Below are positions 1-7,715 of a stretch of 64,000 nt of DNA, one piece after another. The DNA is from Nostocoides sp. F2B08. GTDB taxonomy: Bacteria > Actinomycetota > Actinomycetes > Actinomycetales > Dermatophilaceae. Positions within the stretch are counted from its first letter, which is position 1. The number at the start of each line of letters is the position of its first letter. Position numbers and translations under genes: made by a program. Location: contig NZ_WESE01000001.1 in NCBI RefSeq assembly GCF_009184895.1, positions 620,001-684,000 on the forward strand, given 5' to 3'. The notes beneath the pieces were generated by a model. It had not been told where the DNA came from. It was given only the letters and a program-made list of their open reading frames with translations, and did no database searches.

Positions 1-1216
1 CGATGTCGGCCCGCGGCAGGAGGACCCGGTCGATCGGGTCGAGCACGTCGTCATAGGGCGGCCACACGTCGAGCAGTCCCTTGGCCGACTGCTCGCCGCT
101 CGGAGTCAGGTCGGGTTCGATACCCCAGGCGCGCAGGCTGTCGGCCGTCACTCCGCCGACGGCCGCGATCTTCAGGCCGGCGAAGGCGCGCGCGTCCAGC
201 CCGCACTCCTCCAGCTTCTCGCGAACCGCCTTGACGGCGTTGACCGACGTGAACCCGACCCACTCGTAGCGTCCGGTGACCAGACCTCGGATGGCCTTGT
301 CCATCTGGTGGGGCGTGCGTGGCGGCTCGACGCTGATGGTGGGGACCACGGTCGCCGTCGCCCCGTGTGCGGCGAGCCGGGCCCGGACGGACTCCGACTG
401 TTCCTTCGTGCGCGGGACGAGGACGTCCCAGCCGAAGAGGGACTTGGTCTCGAACCACGAGAGCTCGGAGCGCAGCCCGACCGTCGGTCCCACAACGGCC
501 AGCGCCGGGAAGGTCGTCGCCGGGAGCTCCTCGGCGATCTGGTCGAGGGTGGTGACGATCGTGTGCTGGCGCACCACGGTGCCGTTCTCGGTGAGGGCGA
601 CCGGCGTCTCCCCGCCGCGACCCAGCTCGATCAGTCGCGCCAGGGAGGCGCCCAGGACGTCGGGAGTGCCGAGGAAGACGATCGTGGCGGCCTCGTCCTC
701 GGCGATCGTGGCGCTGACGGCCTCCGGGCCGTGACACACGTGCACAGCATGCGAGGCACCAGTGGTCAGGGGGATGCCGGCATAGGCGGGCACCGCGTTG
801 ACGGCGCTCACGCCGGGGACGATGTCGAACGCGATCTCGGCGCGATGGCAGGCGAGGGCCTCCTCGGCCAGCCCCGCGAACATCGTCGGGTCACCGTCGA
901 GGAGCCGCACCACCAGGCCGCCGGATGTCTCCTGCGCGGCCTTGACCACGAGCTTGGCCAGTCCGGCGTGGGTGAGGCGACGGCCGTGGTCGCCGTGGCT
1001 CAGGCTCGTCGTCCCCGCGTCGATGACGGTGACGTCCTCGCGCGCGAAGCGCTCGAGGAGGGTTTCGCGGGCGATGTGGTCGATGATGACGACGTCGGCA
1101 CGGGCGAGCAGGTCCGCGGCGGCCATCGTCAGCAGGGCGGGGTCGCCAGGTCCGGCGCCGACGAAGGCCACACGCCCGGCAGGGCCGGGGGGCGGGGGTG
1201 CGGAGCGGGGGCTCAC
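1..1216 (-). CDS. hemD: Fused uroporphyrinogen-III C-methyltransferase / uroporphyrinogen-III synthase, 3' end cut by window edge
   Basis: Seen: translation from a GTG at 1216 gives a SAM-dependent tetrapyrrole methylase half (GAGPGDPALLT near residues 20-30, GIPLTTGASHAV near 155), followed by a HemD-like half that contains VGFTSVNAVKA. The frame is open to the window edge, so the C-terminus is missing. Known: HemD cyclises hydroxymethylbilane to uroporphyrinogen III, and the methylase half makes precorrin-2 for sirohaem and cobalamin; fused proteins of about 500-560 residues are usual in actinobacteria. The GTG overlaps the hemC stop (GTGA), so translation is probably coupled. It is the last visible gene of the rex-hemACD operon. 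Start choice rests on the overlap. Confidence 0.9.
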   Translation of the reverse strand, partial: MSPRSAPPPPGPAGRVAFVGAGPGDPALLTMAAADLLARADVVIIDHIARETLLERFAREDVTVIDAGTTSLSHGDHGRRLTHAGLAKLVVKAAQETSGGLVVRLLDGDPTMFAGLAEEALACHRAEIAFDIVPGVSAVNAVPAYAGIPLTTGASHAVHVCHGPEAVSATIAEDEAATIVFLGTPDVLGASLARLIELGRGGETPVALTENGTVVRQHTIVTTLDQIAEELPATTFPALAVVGPTVGLRSELSWFETKSLFGWDVLVPRTKEQSESVRARLAAHGATATVVPTISVEPPRTPHQMDKAIRGLVTGRYEWVGFTSVNAVKAVREKLEECGLDARAFAGLKIAAVGGVTADSLRAWGIEPDLTPSGEQSAKGLLDVWPPYDDVLDPIDRVLLPRADI

Positions 1217-2169
1217 TGGGGGTCCTCCAAGGACGTCGGGGTGGTCATCAGGTCGCCGGCGCCGTCCTCGATGAGGAGGTCGGCGAGCCGTCGGGCGAGG
1301 CCGTGGGGGTCATCGGGGTCCCCCACGGCCGAACGTCTCAGCTCCGCGCTGCCGTCGGGCGCGACGACCGCGGCCCGCAGGGACAGCTCGAGCGCGCCGT
1401 CGCCCTCGGCCGCCTCACCCTCGACGATCTCGGCGAGGGCGCCCACCGGGGCCGAGCATCCCGCCTCGAGCAGAGCGAGCACGCCGCGCTCGGCCTCCAC
1501 GCAGACACGGGTGTCGGAGTCGTCGAGCGGTGCGAGGATCTCACGCAGGTCGGTGCGGTCGGTGCGGCACTCGACGGCGAGGGCACCCTGCCCCGGCGCG
1601 GGGAGCATCTGGATGGGGTCGAGCACTTCGCTCACGCGGTCGCCGAGCCCGAGCCTGCGGAGACCGGCATGCGCGAGGACGACCGCATCCACGGCACCGT
1701 CGGTGACGAGTCTGAGCCTGGTGTCGACGTTGCCGCGGACGTCCTGGGGCTCGAGGCCCCAGCCCAGGGCCCTCAGCTGCGCGGCCCGGCGAGGCGAGCC
1801 GGTGCCGACGCGGGCACCGGGCCCAAGCTCGGCCAGGGCGCGGCCGTCGGCGGTCACCACGGCGTCCCGGGGATCCTCACGCCCGGGGATCGCGGCCACG
1901 ATGAGGTCCGGATGCGGAGCGGTGGGCAGGTCCTTGAGCGAGTGCACGGCGAGGTCGATCTCCCCGCGGACGAGAGCCTCGCGCAGGGCCGCGGCGAAGA
2001 CCCCCGTGCCGCCCAGGGTCACGAGCGGAGCCCGCGAGACATCACCTTCGGTGACGACCGGCACCAGCTCGACCTCGTGGCCGAGGGATCGCAGGGCGTC
2101 CGCGACGTGGCCGGACTGGGTCGTGGCGAGGGCGCTGCGGCGGGTTCCGAGACGCAGTGGGGCGCTCAT
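1213..2169 (-). CDS. hemC: Hydroxymethylbilane synthase (porphobilinogen deaminase)
   Basis: Polymerises four porphobilinogen units to hydroxymethylbilane in cytoplasmic haem synthesis. Seen: N-terminal LRLGTRRSALA, the HSLKDLP segment, and the cofactor cysteine in EAGCSAPVG (Cys238 from this start), which binds the dipyrromethane primer. At 318 residues it has normal family length. Start set at the ATG at 2169 because it overlaps the hemA stop (ATGA); another ATG two codons upstream would lie inside hemA. It overlaps hemD downstream by four bases, so the genes are translationally coupled and probably share control by Rex. Confidence 0.96.
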   Translation of the reverse strand: MSAPLRLGTRRSALATTQSGHVADALRSLGHEVELVPVVTEGDVSRAPLVTLGGTGVFAAALREALVRGEIDLAVHSLKDLPTAPHPDLIVAAIPGREDPRDAVVTADGRALAELGPGARVGTGSPRRAAQLRALGWGLEPQDVRGNVDTRLRLVTDGAVDAVVLAHAGLRRLGLGDRVSEVLDPIQMLPAPGQGALAVECRTDRTDLREILAPLDDSDTRVCVEAERGVLALLEAGCSAPVGALAEIVEGEAAEGDGALELSLRAAVVAPDGSAELRRSAVGDPDDPHGLARRLADLLIEDGAGDLMTTPTSLEDPQ

Positions 2170-3497
2170 GACCACGCCCCCGGCTGCCTGTCGGGCACAT
2201 CGGCCGCGATGAGGGTCTCGCGCGTGCCGGCGCGATGGGTGGGTCCCGGGAGGTCGAACAGGTCCGACAGGGCTGCGGCGTACGACACGCTCTCCCCCGC
2301 GCCCGCGAGCTCGCGCACCCTCGTGGTCGGGGTGTGCAGGAGCTTGTCGACGATGCGGTGCACCGTGCGGTCGACCTCCGCGCGCTGCGCGTCGGACAGA
2401 TCCGGGGTGCGGCGCCAGAGGCGCACGAGCTCCGCCGAGACCACTCCCGCGGCGTGGTCCCGGAGCGCGGTGACCGTCGGCCCCACGGCGTCACCGGCCC
2501 GTGCGGCGAGGAACTGCTCGACCTCGGCGACCACGATGCCCCGGGCCTGGTCCACCGCGGGCGACAGAGTGGTCGCGGCCAGGGCGGAGCCCAGCTCGTC
2601 GAGACCGAGACGACGCACTCCGGTCAGAGCGTCGACCTCGGTGGCGACGTCGTGCGGGAGTGCGAGGTCGACGTAGAGCTGGGGCCGGCCGGCCCGCGCA
2701 ACCTGAGCGTCGACCGCTTGCGGCAGCGTCACGACGGCACCCATCGCACCGGTGGACGCGATGACCACATCGGCCTCCGCCAGCGCCTTGTCGAGCTCGT
2801 CGACCGGCCTGGCAGTGCCGTCGACCCGGGCGGCCAGCCGCTGGGCGCGGTCGAGGGTGCGATTCGTGACGGTGACGAGCGCGCCCTGCCGCTGGGCCGT
2901 CGTCGCTGCGAGGGCGCCCATGCCCCCGGCGCCGATGACGAGGGTGCGCAGCCCGTCCACCGTTCCGAACATGTCCTCGGCGACGGCGAGACCGGCTTCG
3001 ACGAGACTGTGGCTCACGGCGTCGATCGCCGTATCGGTGTGAATCCGCTTGCCGACTCGCAGCGACTGCTGGAGGAGCACGTTGAGTGCGGGGCCGACGT
3101 GACCGCGGTCCTGGGCTCGGGCCAGGGCAGCTCGCAGCTGTCCGAGGATCTGGGTCTCCCCGACCGCCATGGAGTCCAGTCCGGCGGCCACGGTGAAGGC
3201 GTGCTCGACCGCGCGGTCGTCGTAGTGGATGTACAGGTGGTCGCGGAGGGTGCTCCTGCCGACTCCAGTCAGAGCCGAGAGACCGCCGGTGAGAGCCTCC
3301 AGGGCACCGTGAAAGGTCGCCGCCTCGACGTACAGCTCGGTGCGGTTGCACGTAGACAGGACCACGACCTCCTCGATGTGGTCGGTTCCGTGCAGCGCGG
3401 TCTCGAGAGCGTGCCGTCGCTGCTCGTCCAGGGCGACCGACTCGAGGATCGGGAGAGGAGCACTGAGATGAGAGACGCCGACGACGAGAAGGGTCAT
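2166..3497 (-). CDS. hemA: Glutamyl-tRNA reductase
   Basis: First committed step of C5-pathway tetrapyrrole synthesis: NADPH reduction of glutamyl-tRNA to glutamate-1-semialdehyde. Seen: GVSHLSAP start, nucleophile Cys50 in STCNRTE, GETQILGQ substrate segment, and a Rossmann motif GAGGMGALA in the NADPH domain; 443 residues is standard. The ATG overlaps the rex stop codon (ATGA), so the gene is second in the rex-hemACD operon. Presence of HemA rather than an ALA synthase indicates haem is made from glutamate. Confidence 0.97.
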   Translation of the reverse strand: MTLLVVGVSHLSAPLPILESVALDEQRRHALETALHGTDHIEEVVVLSTCNRTELYVEAATFHGALEALTGGLSALTGVGRSTLRDHLYIHYDDRAVEHAFTVAAGLDSMAVGETQILGQLRAALARAQDRGHVGPALNVLLQQSLRVGKRIHTDTAIDAVSHSLVEAGLAVAEDMFGTVDGLRTLVIGAGGMGALAATTAQRQGALVTVTNRTLDRAQRLAARVDGTARPVDELDKALAEADVVIASTGAMGAVVTLPQAVDAQVARAGRPQLYVDLALPHDVATEVDALTGVRRLGLDELGSALAATTLSPAVDQARGIVVAEVEQFLAARAGDAVGPTVTALRDHAAGVVSAELVRLWRRTPDLSDAQRAEVDRTVHRIVDKLLHTPTTRVRELAGAGESVSYAAALSDLFDLPGPTHRAGTRETLIAADVPDRQPGAWS

Positions 3498-4174
3498 GGG
3501 ATCACCGTCCGCAGGCCGGACAGCAGCGCTCGGTCGTGCTGCAGCTGGTGGAAGGCGAGGATCTGAACCTCGGTCGCGAGGTCGACCTTGCGGACGCGCA
3601 CGCCGTCGGGCACCTCGATCGACGTCGGAGCGAAGTTCAGGATCGAGCCGATCCCGGCCGCCACGACGGCATCGGCGACCTCCTGAGCCGACCGGGCAGG
3701 AGTGGCAACGAGCGCGATCGCGACCCCGCGCTCGCGCGCGATCCGGGGCAGGTCGGCCATCGGCTCGATCGCCAGACCGGCGACCACTCGGCCGAGCACC
3801 GCGGGGTCGCGGTCGAGAAGCGCGACGACCTGGATCCCGCGGCTGGTGAATCCGTTGTACGCGGCCAGCGCGCGACCCAGGTTGCCCATGCCGATGATCG
3901 CGACCGCCCAGTCATGGGTCAGCCCGAGGGCCAGCGAGATCTGGTAGGAGAGGTGATCGACGTCGTAGCCCACGCCGCGAACCCCGTAGGAGCCGAGGTG
4001 GGACAGGTCCTTGCGCAGCTTGGCCGAGCTCACGCCGACCAGGGAGGCGAGCTCCTCGGAGCTGACCCTCACCGTCCCCGACTCCGCGAGCGCGGTCAGC
4101 GCCCGAAGGTACTCGGGCAGCCGGGTCACCGTCGCGTCGGGGATACCCCGCCGCTGTGTCGCATTGCTGCTCAC
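3494..4174 (-). CDS. rex: Redox-sensing transcriptional repressor Rex
   Basis: NADH/NAD+-responsive repressor. Seen: N-terminal winged helix (PDATVTRLPEYLRALTAL, then SSEELASLVGVSSAKLRKDL) over about residues 10-75, followed by a Rossmann domain with GMGNLGRAL and a C-terminal helix for the domain-swapped dimer; 226 residues is typical. Known: in Streptomyces coelicolor Rex controls rex-hemACD and respiratory genes and releases DNA when NADH is high. The same operon order here, and a matching operator 77 bases upstream, support autoregulation of this operon (inference). Confidence 0.96.
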   Translation of the reverse strand: MSSNATQRRGIPDATVTRLPEYLRALTALAESGTVRVSSEELASLVGVSSAKLRKDLSHLGSYGVRGVGYDVDHLSYQISLALGLTHDWAVAIIGMGNLGRALAAYNGFTSRGIQVVALLDRDPAVLGRVVAGLAIEPMADLPRIARERGVAIALVATPARSAQEVADAVVAAGIGSILNFAPTSIEVPDGVRVRKVDLATEVQILAFHQLQHDRALLSGLRTVIP

Positions 4175-4250
4175 GGCCGGCCGCGCCTCCTGGTGTCGGA
4201 TCGCCTGCGGGCCGCACCGCGCACCCTGGCGTCCGCTCCACGGTACGCCC

Positions 4251-4268
4251 TTGTGAACCGATGCACAA
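4251..4268. promoter_or_regulatory. Candidate Rex operator (ROP) upstream of rex-hemACD
   Basis: The 18-mer TTGTGAACCGATGCACAA lies between the glutaredoxin stop and the rex start. It has TTGTG and CACAA arms in dyad and matches the actinobacterial Rex operator core TGTGAACGCGTTCACA in the left half and the outer right half (about 14 of 18 with flanks). Its position before rex agrees with the autoregulated rex-hemACD promoter known in Streptomyces. Confidence 0.75.
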
Positions 4269-4270
4269 AG

Positions 4271-4519
4271 TCACAAACCGCCGGTGAGAGCGTTCCTGAG
4301 ACGGTCGGGACTCACCCGCCAGTAGTCGTGCCGGCGACCGTCCACGAGAGTGACCGGGATCATCTCGGCGTACTGCTCCACCAGGCCCGGATCGCTGCGG
4401 ACGTCGACCTCCTCGAACGCTTCACCGAGCTCCGCGGTCACCGTCGCGATGATCGCCCGGGCGTCGTCGCACAGGTGGCACCCGGGGCGTGAGATGAGCG
4501 TCACGCGCGGCGTCGTCAT
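4271..4519 (-). CDS. Glutaredoxin-family thiol-disulfide protein
   Basis: Small (82 residues) thioredoxin-fold protein. Seen: LISRPGCHLCDDA with a CHLC redox pair at Cys14/Cys17, and the conserved cis-proline region IPVTLVDG near residue 55. Known: these DUF836/glutaredoxin-like proteins (CxxC, about 80 residues) are common upstream of rex-hem operons in actinobacteria; substrate unknown. It starts 18 bases after the acyltransferase stop, suggesting read-through from the upstream genes, and its stop lies just before the Rex operator. Role in electron delivery is inference. Confidence 0.85.
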   Translation of the reverse strand: MTTPRVTLISRPGCHLCDDARAIIATVTAELGEAFEEVDVRSDPGLVEQYAEMIPVTLVDGRRHDYWRVSPDRLRNALTGGL

Positions 4520-4537
4520 CGTGGGACCGGCCGCGTC

Positions 4538-6004
4538 CTAGAAGAAGACCGAGCGGCGCTGCATGAGCAGGGAGTACAAGGTCTGCTGGATGGTTTCGCG
4601 CACCTGGTCGGTCAGGTCGAACACGAGCATGGGGTCCTCGGCACCGGCCGGCCCGATCGAGCTCGTGTCGAGGGGTTCCCCGAAGGCGATGATCCACTTG
4701 CTCGGGAGCGGGATGAGGCCGAGCGGGCCGAGCAAGGGGAAGAACGGGGTGACGGGGAAGTACGGAGCACCCAGGAGCCGGGCGATGACCGACATGTTGC
4801 CGATGAGCGGGTAGATCTCCTCGGCGCCGACGATCGAGCAGGGCACGATCGGCACTCCGGTCCGCAGCGCGGCCGCGACGAACCCGCCCCTGCCGAAGCG
4901 CTGCAGCTTGTAGCGCTCCCCGAACGGCTTGCCGACACCCTTGAAACCCTCGGGATAGACGCCGACGAGCTCACCCTGTCGCAGGAGCCGCTCGGCGTCG
5001 GCTCCGGTGGCCAACGTCGAGCCGGTCCGACGGGCGCTGCGTCCCACGAAGGGAAGCTGGAAGACCAGGTCGGCGCCGAGCATCCGGAGGTGGCGGCCGT
5101 CCGGGTGGGCGTCGTGGATGGCGATCTGGGTCATCAAGCCGTCGACCGGCACGGTTCCGGAATGGTTGGCCACGATCAGCGCGCCGCCGGATGCGGGGAT
5201 GTTCTCGATGCCGCGCACCTCGACGCGGAACCATTTCTCGTACAGGGGGCGCAGGAGCGGGAGCCAGACGTTCTCGGTGAAGTCCTCGTCGAAGCCGAAC
5301 TCGTCGACCGTGTAGTCGCCGGTCGCCCGCCGTCGCAGGAAGGCAAGCGTGCGCGCCACCTGCTCCTCGGCCTCGGACGAGGAAAACCCCATGGCCGCGG
5401 CTCCGACCCGAAGGGCGTCGGCGAGCATGGAGACGGCCTGCTCGATCGACCGAGGCACGGGAGCCATCCGAGGGGCCGCCGGCTTCTCACCGAGGTCGGG
5501 CACGACCCTCAGCCGCCGCTCGGATGCGGCGGCGGCAGAGCCGGACCGCGCCCCGGAGGTCTCCGCCCGGGGGTCGCCCGGGGGGGCCACGGTGGCACGC
5601 AGCAGCGGTGACGCGGTCCTCGGCTCACTGGCCGCACGAGTGAGGCCGGCGTCGAGAGTGCTCCGACCCGATGCCGCACCCGCAGCCGCGGGGGTTGCTT
5701 TGGCAGCCGCTGTCTTGCCGGGGGCCACCTTCTTCGTGGCAGCCGTCTTCTTCGCGGCGGCCTTCTTCGGAGCGGTCCTCGTCTTCCGCGCGGTCGATCC
5801 TGTCTCCGCAGGAGTCTTCGGGCCTGGTGCCTGGTTCGTGTCCGGAGCCCGTTTCGTGGTCGTCGCCCTCGCTCCGGCCTTCTTCGGTGTCGTTCCCTTC
5901 GGTGCGGCCTTGTTCGGTACGGCCTTGTTCGGTGCGGCCTTCTTCTGGGCCGACGTCGTCGTGGACCGCTTCTTCGCGGGTGCGTTGTCCGTGGTGCCGG
6001 CCAT
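4538..6004 (-). CDS. PlsC-type lysophospholipid acyltransferase with a lysine/alanine-rich N-terminal tail
   Basis: Seen: residues 1 to about 115 are low-complexity Lys/Ala/Pro/Thr repeats (KKAA, PNKA, PKK), like histone H1 or the tails of actinobacterial HU. The acyltransferase domain follows from about residue 250, with NHSGTVPVD (His281, Asp288) as the catalytic HxxxxxxD box of the actinobacterial subfamily and YPEGFKG as the substrate-binding box. Known: PlsC-like enzymes acylate lysophospholipids at the inner membrane. Total 488 residues, against about 300-350 without the tail. The start overlaps the epimerase stop by one base (TGATG). Exact acceptor lipid is not evident. Confidence 0.85.
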   Translation of the reverse strand: MAGTTDNAPAKKRSTTTSAQKKAAPNKAVPNKAAPKGTTPKKAGARATTTKRAPDTNQAPGPKTPAETGSTARKTRTAPKKAAAKKTAATKKVAPGKTAAAKATPAAAGAASGRSTLDAGLTRAASEPRTASPLLRATVAPPGDPRAETSGARSGSAAAASERRLRVVPDLGEKPAAPRMAPVPRSIEQAVSMLADALRVGAAAMGFSSSEAEEQVARTLAFLRRRATGDYTVDEFGFDEDFTENVWLPLLRPLYEKWFRVEVRGIENIPASGGALIVANHSGTVPVDGLMTQIAIHDAHPDGRHLRMLGADLVFQLPFVGRSARRTGSTLATGADAERLLRQGELVGVYPEGFKGVGKPFGERYKLQRFGRGGFVAAALRTGVPIVPCSIVGAEEIYPLIGNMSVIARLLGAPYFPVTPFFPLLGPLGLIPLPSKWIIAFGEPLDTSSIGPAGAEDPMLVFDLTDQVRETIQQTLYSLLMQRRSVFF

Positions 6005-6984
6005 CAGGCGCTCCTCCCAGAGAGCTGGAAACCGGACTCGCGGACCGCAGTGGCGAAGCTCTCGAACGCCTGCCGGGTCGTGTACTGCGGCTCGAAGCCG
6101 AAGGACTCGCGCATGCGGGTGGTGTCGACCCCGCGGCCGTAGGACAGCAGACCCATCTGGTCGGGCGAGAAGTCCGCCAGACCGAAGCGTTTGAACACCC
6201 CGCCGACGACACCGGCCGCCTGGGCCAGCACCGGCATGGAGGGGCGCCCGAGCATCGCGATCGCCTGGGAGAGGGTGATGACGCCGTCACCCGCGATGTT
6301 GACGATCCCGTCGTCCGTGCCGGTGGCCGAGGCGATCATCGCCCTGACGAGGTCGTCCTCATGGAGGAACTGGAGCCGCGCCTCGAAGCCGAGGGGCGTC
6401 GGGATCACCGGGAGAGTGAAGTAGTCGGTCATCGACGTGCGGATCTCCGGTCCGATGGCGTTGGCGAACCGGAGCAGGTGGATGGCGGTGTCCGGCCGAC
6501 GGCGCGAGAAGCCGCGGACATAGCCCTCCACCTCCATCGAGTCCTTGCCGAACCCTGCGCGGGGCTGGCGCATCGGGCCCATGTCCTCGGTGAACATCGC
6601 GGGGTCGCGGGAGCTGGAGCCGTAGACGGCGGTGGAGGACTTCACGACGAGGCGACGCACCGAGTCGGCCTTCTGACAGGCCGCGAGGAGCTGCATCGTC
6701 CCGATGACGTTGATCTCCTTCTGAGAGGCCCTGCCGCCGACGAAGGTGGGCGTCGCGATCACGTTCATGTGCACGACGGTGTCGACGTTCTCCGAGGAGA
6801 TGATCTTGCTGATCACCGGGTTGCGGATGTCGGCGCGAACGAACTCGGCGTCACCGAGGTCATGCGTCGGAGGGATGACGTCAACCCCGATCACGTGGTC
6901 GACCTCGCCCGACGTCGACAGCGCCCGGGCGACCCGGCCGCCGAGATAGCGCGACACTCCGGTGAGGAGAACGACTTCAGCCAT
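6004..6984 (-). CDS. NAD-dependent epimerase/dehydratase (extended SDR)
   Basis: Seen: N-terminal Rossmann start MAEVVLLTGVSRYLGGRVA, a variant of the usual GxxGxxG; acidic VIGVDVIPP at the end of the second strand; a VVKSSTAVYG segment carrying the SDR tyrosine. Start taken at the ATG at 6984 because upstream in-frame residues are arginine-rich and do not resemble the family. Known: related actinobacterial proteins adjoin the PlsC-like acyltransferase, but their substrate is not established. The stop shares one base with the acyltransferase start, so the two are co-translated. Confidence 0.85.
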   Translation of the reverse strand: MAEVVLLTGVSRYLGGRVARALSTSGEVDHVIGVDVIPPTHDLGDAEFVRADIRNPVISKIISSENVDTVVHMNVIATPTFVGGRASQKEINVIGTMQLLAACQKADSVRRLVVKSSTAVYGSSSRDPAMFTEDMGPMRQPRAGFGKDSMEVEGYVRGFSRRRPDTAIHLLRFANAIGPEIRTSMTDYFTLPVIPTPLGFEARLQFLHEDDLVRAMIASATGTDDGIVNIAGDGVITLSQAIAMLGRPSMPVLAQAAGVVGGVFKRFGLADFSPDQMGLLSYGRGVDTTRMRESFGFEPQYTTRQAFESFATAVRESGFQLSGRSA

Positions 6985-7104
6985 GGGGCCCAGCCTACGG
7001 GGCGCGGAAGGACCGGCCATGCGCCGAGGCCGCGTCACCCCCGGGGTGACGCGGCCTCGAAGGACGCGCTGCGCACCCACGACGCGAGCGGGGTGCGGCG
7101 ATGG

Positions 7105-7203
7105 TCACTTCTTGTTGCGACGCTGATGACGCGTCTTGCGCAGCAGCTTGCGGTGCTTCTTCTTCGCCATGCGCTTGCGGCGCTTCTTGATGACTGAACC
7201 CAT
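7105..7203 (-). CDS. Ribosomal protein bS22 (AURKAIP1/COX24-domain), 32 residues
   Basis: A very short, extremely basic reading frame that begins [19 protein letters not shown] and ends RRNKK. It has a clear ribosome-binding site (GAGG five bases before the ATG). Known: this 32-33 residue protein was found in mycobacterial 30S subunits as bS22, and nearly identical copies are annotated as AURKAIP1/COX24 domain proteins across actinobacteria, usually beside bldC and the epimerase as here. It is too short for many gene finders. Confidence 0.9.
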   Translation of the reverse strand: MGSVIKKRRKRMAKKKHRKLLRKTRHQRRNKK

Positions 7204-7323
7204 GGGTTACCTCGTTCGTGATCGGCTCGGATCCCTCGTCGACGGGACACCGGACCGTGCACACGCCGAACAGCAGCGTTCACTGTACCGCTGACGTGGA
7301 GCGGCGCCCAAACCGGCCGGCTC

Positions 7324-7524
7324 TCAGGCGGTGTCGACGAACGAGTCGCGCAGGTAGTCCTGGACCGCACTCTCGGGAACCCGGAAGGAGCGACCGACGC
7401 GCACGGCGGGGAGCTCGCCGGCGTGGACCATGCGGTAGACCGTCATCTTCGAGACCCGCATGATCTTCGCGACCTCGGCGACGGTCAGGAAGGAGACGTC
7501 ACCGAAAGGGCGGTCGGTCGACAT
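7324..7524 (-). CDS. bldC: BldC-family MerR-like DNA-binding protein
   Basis: 66-residue excisionase-type winged helix: FLTVAEVAKIMRVSKMTVYRM is the helix-turn-helix, followed by the wing GELPAVRVGRSFRVPESAV. Known: BldC in Streptomyces binds direct repeats cooperatively, represses or activates developmental genes, and is near-universal in actinobacteria including non-sporulating ones. Genes downstream (bS22, epimerase, acyltransferase) keep the conserved actinobacterial order. No partner or effector domain is present. Confidence 0.92.
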   Translation of the reverse strand: MSTDRPFGDVSFLTVAEVAKIMRVSKMTVYRMVHAGELPAVRVGRSFRVPESAVQDYLRDSFVDTA

Positions 7525-7715
7525 GGATCACCTCGGGGTGTCGGGGCGGATCGCTCCGCGGGTGCGGCAGTGAATCTGCCTGGGGAAACCATAGGGGCAG
7601 ATGTGACCCGTGGGAAGTCAGCAGCGGATAATTTGTCCGCACGTCCACTCGACACGCCGGTCGCCGGCCACAGAATCCGTGCCGGTCCACATCGTGCCGT
7701 GCGTCGACGTGCGGG

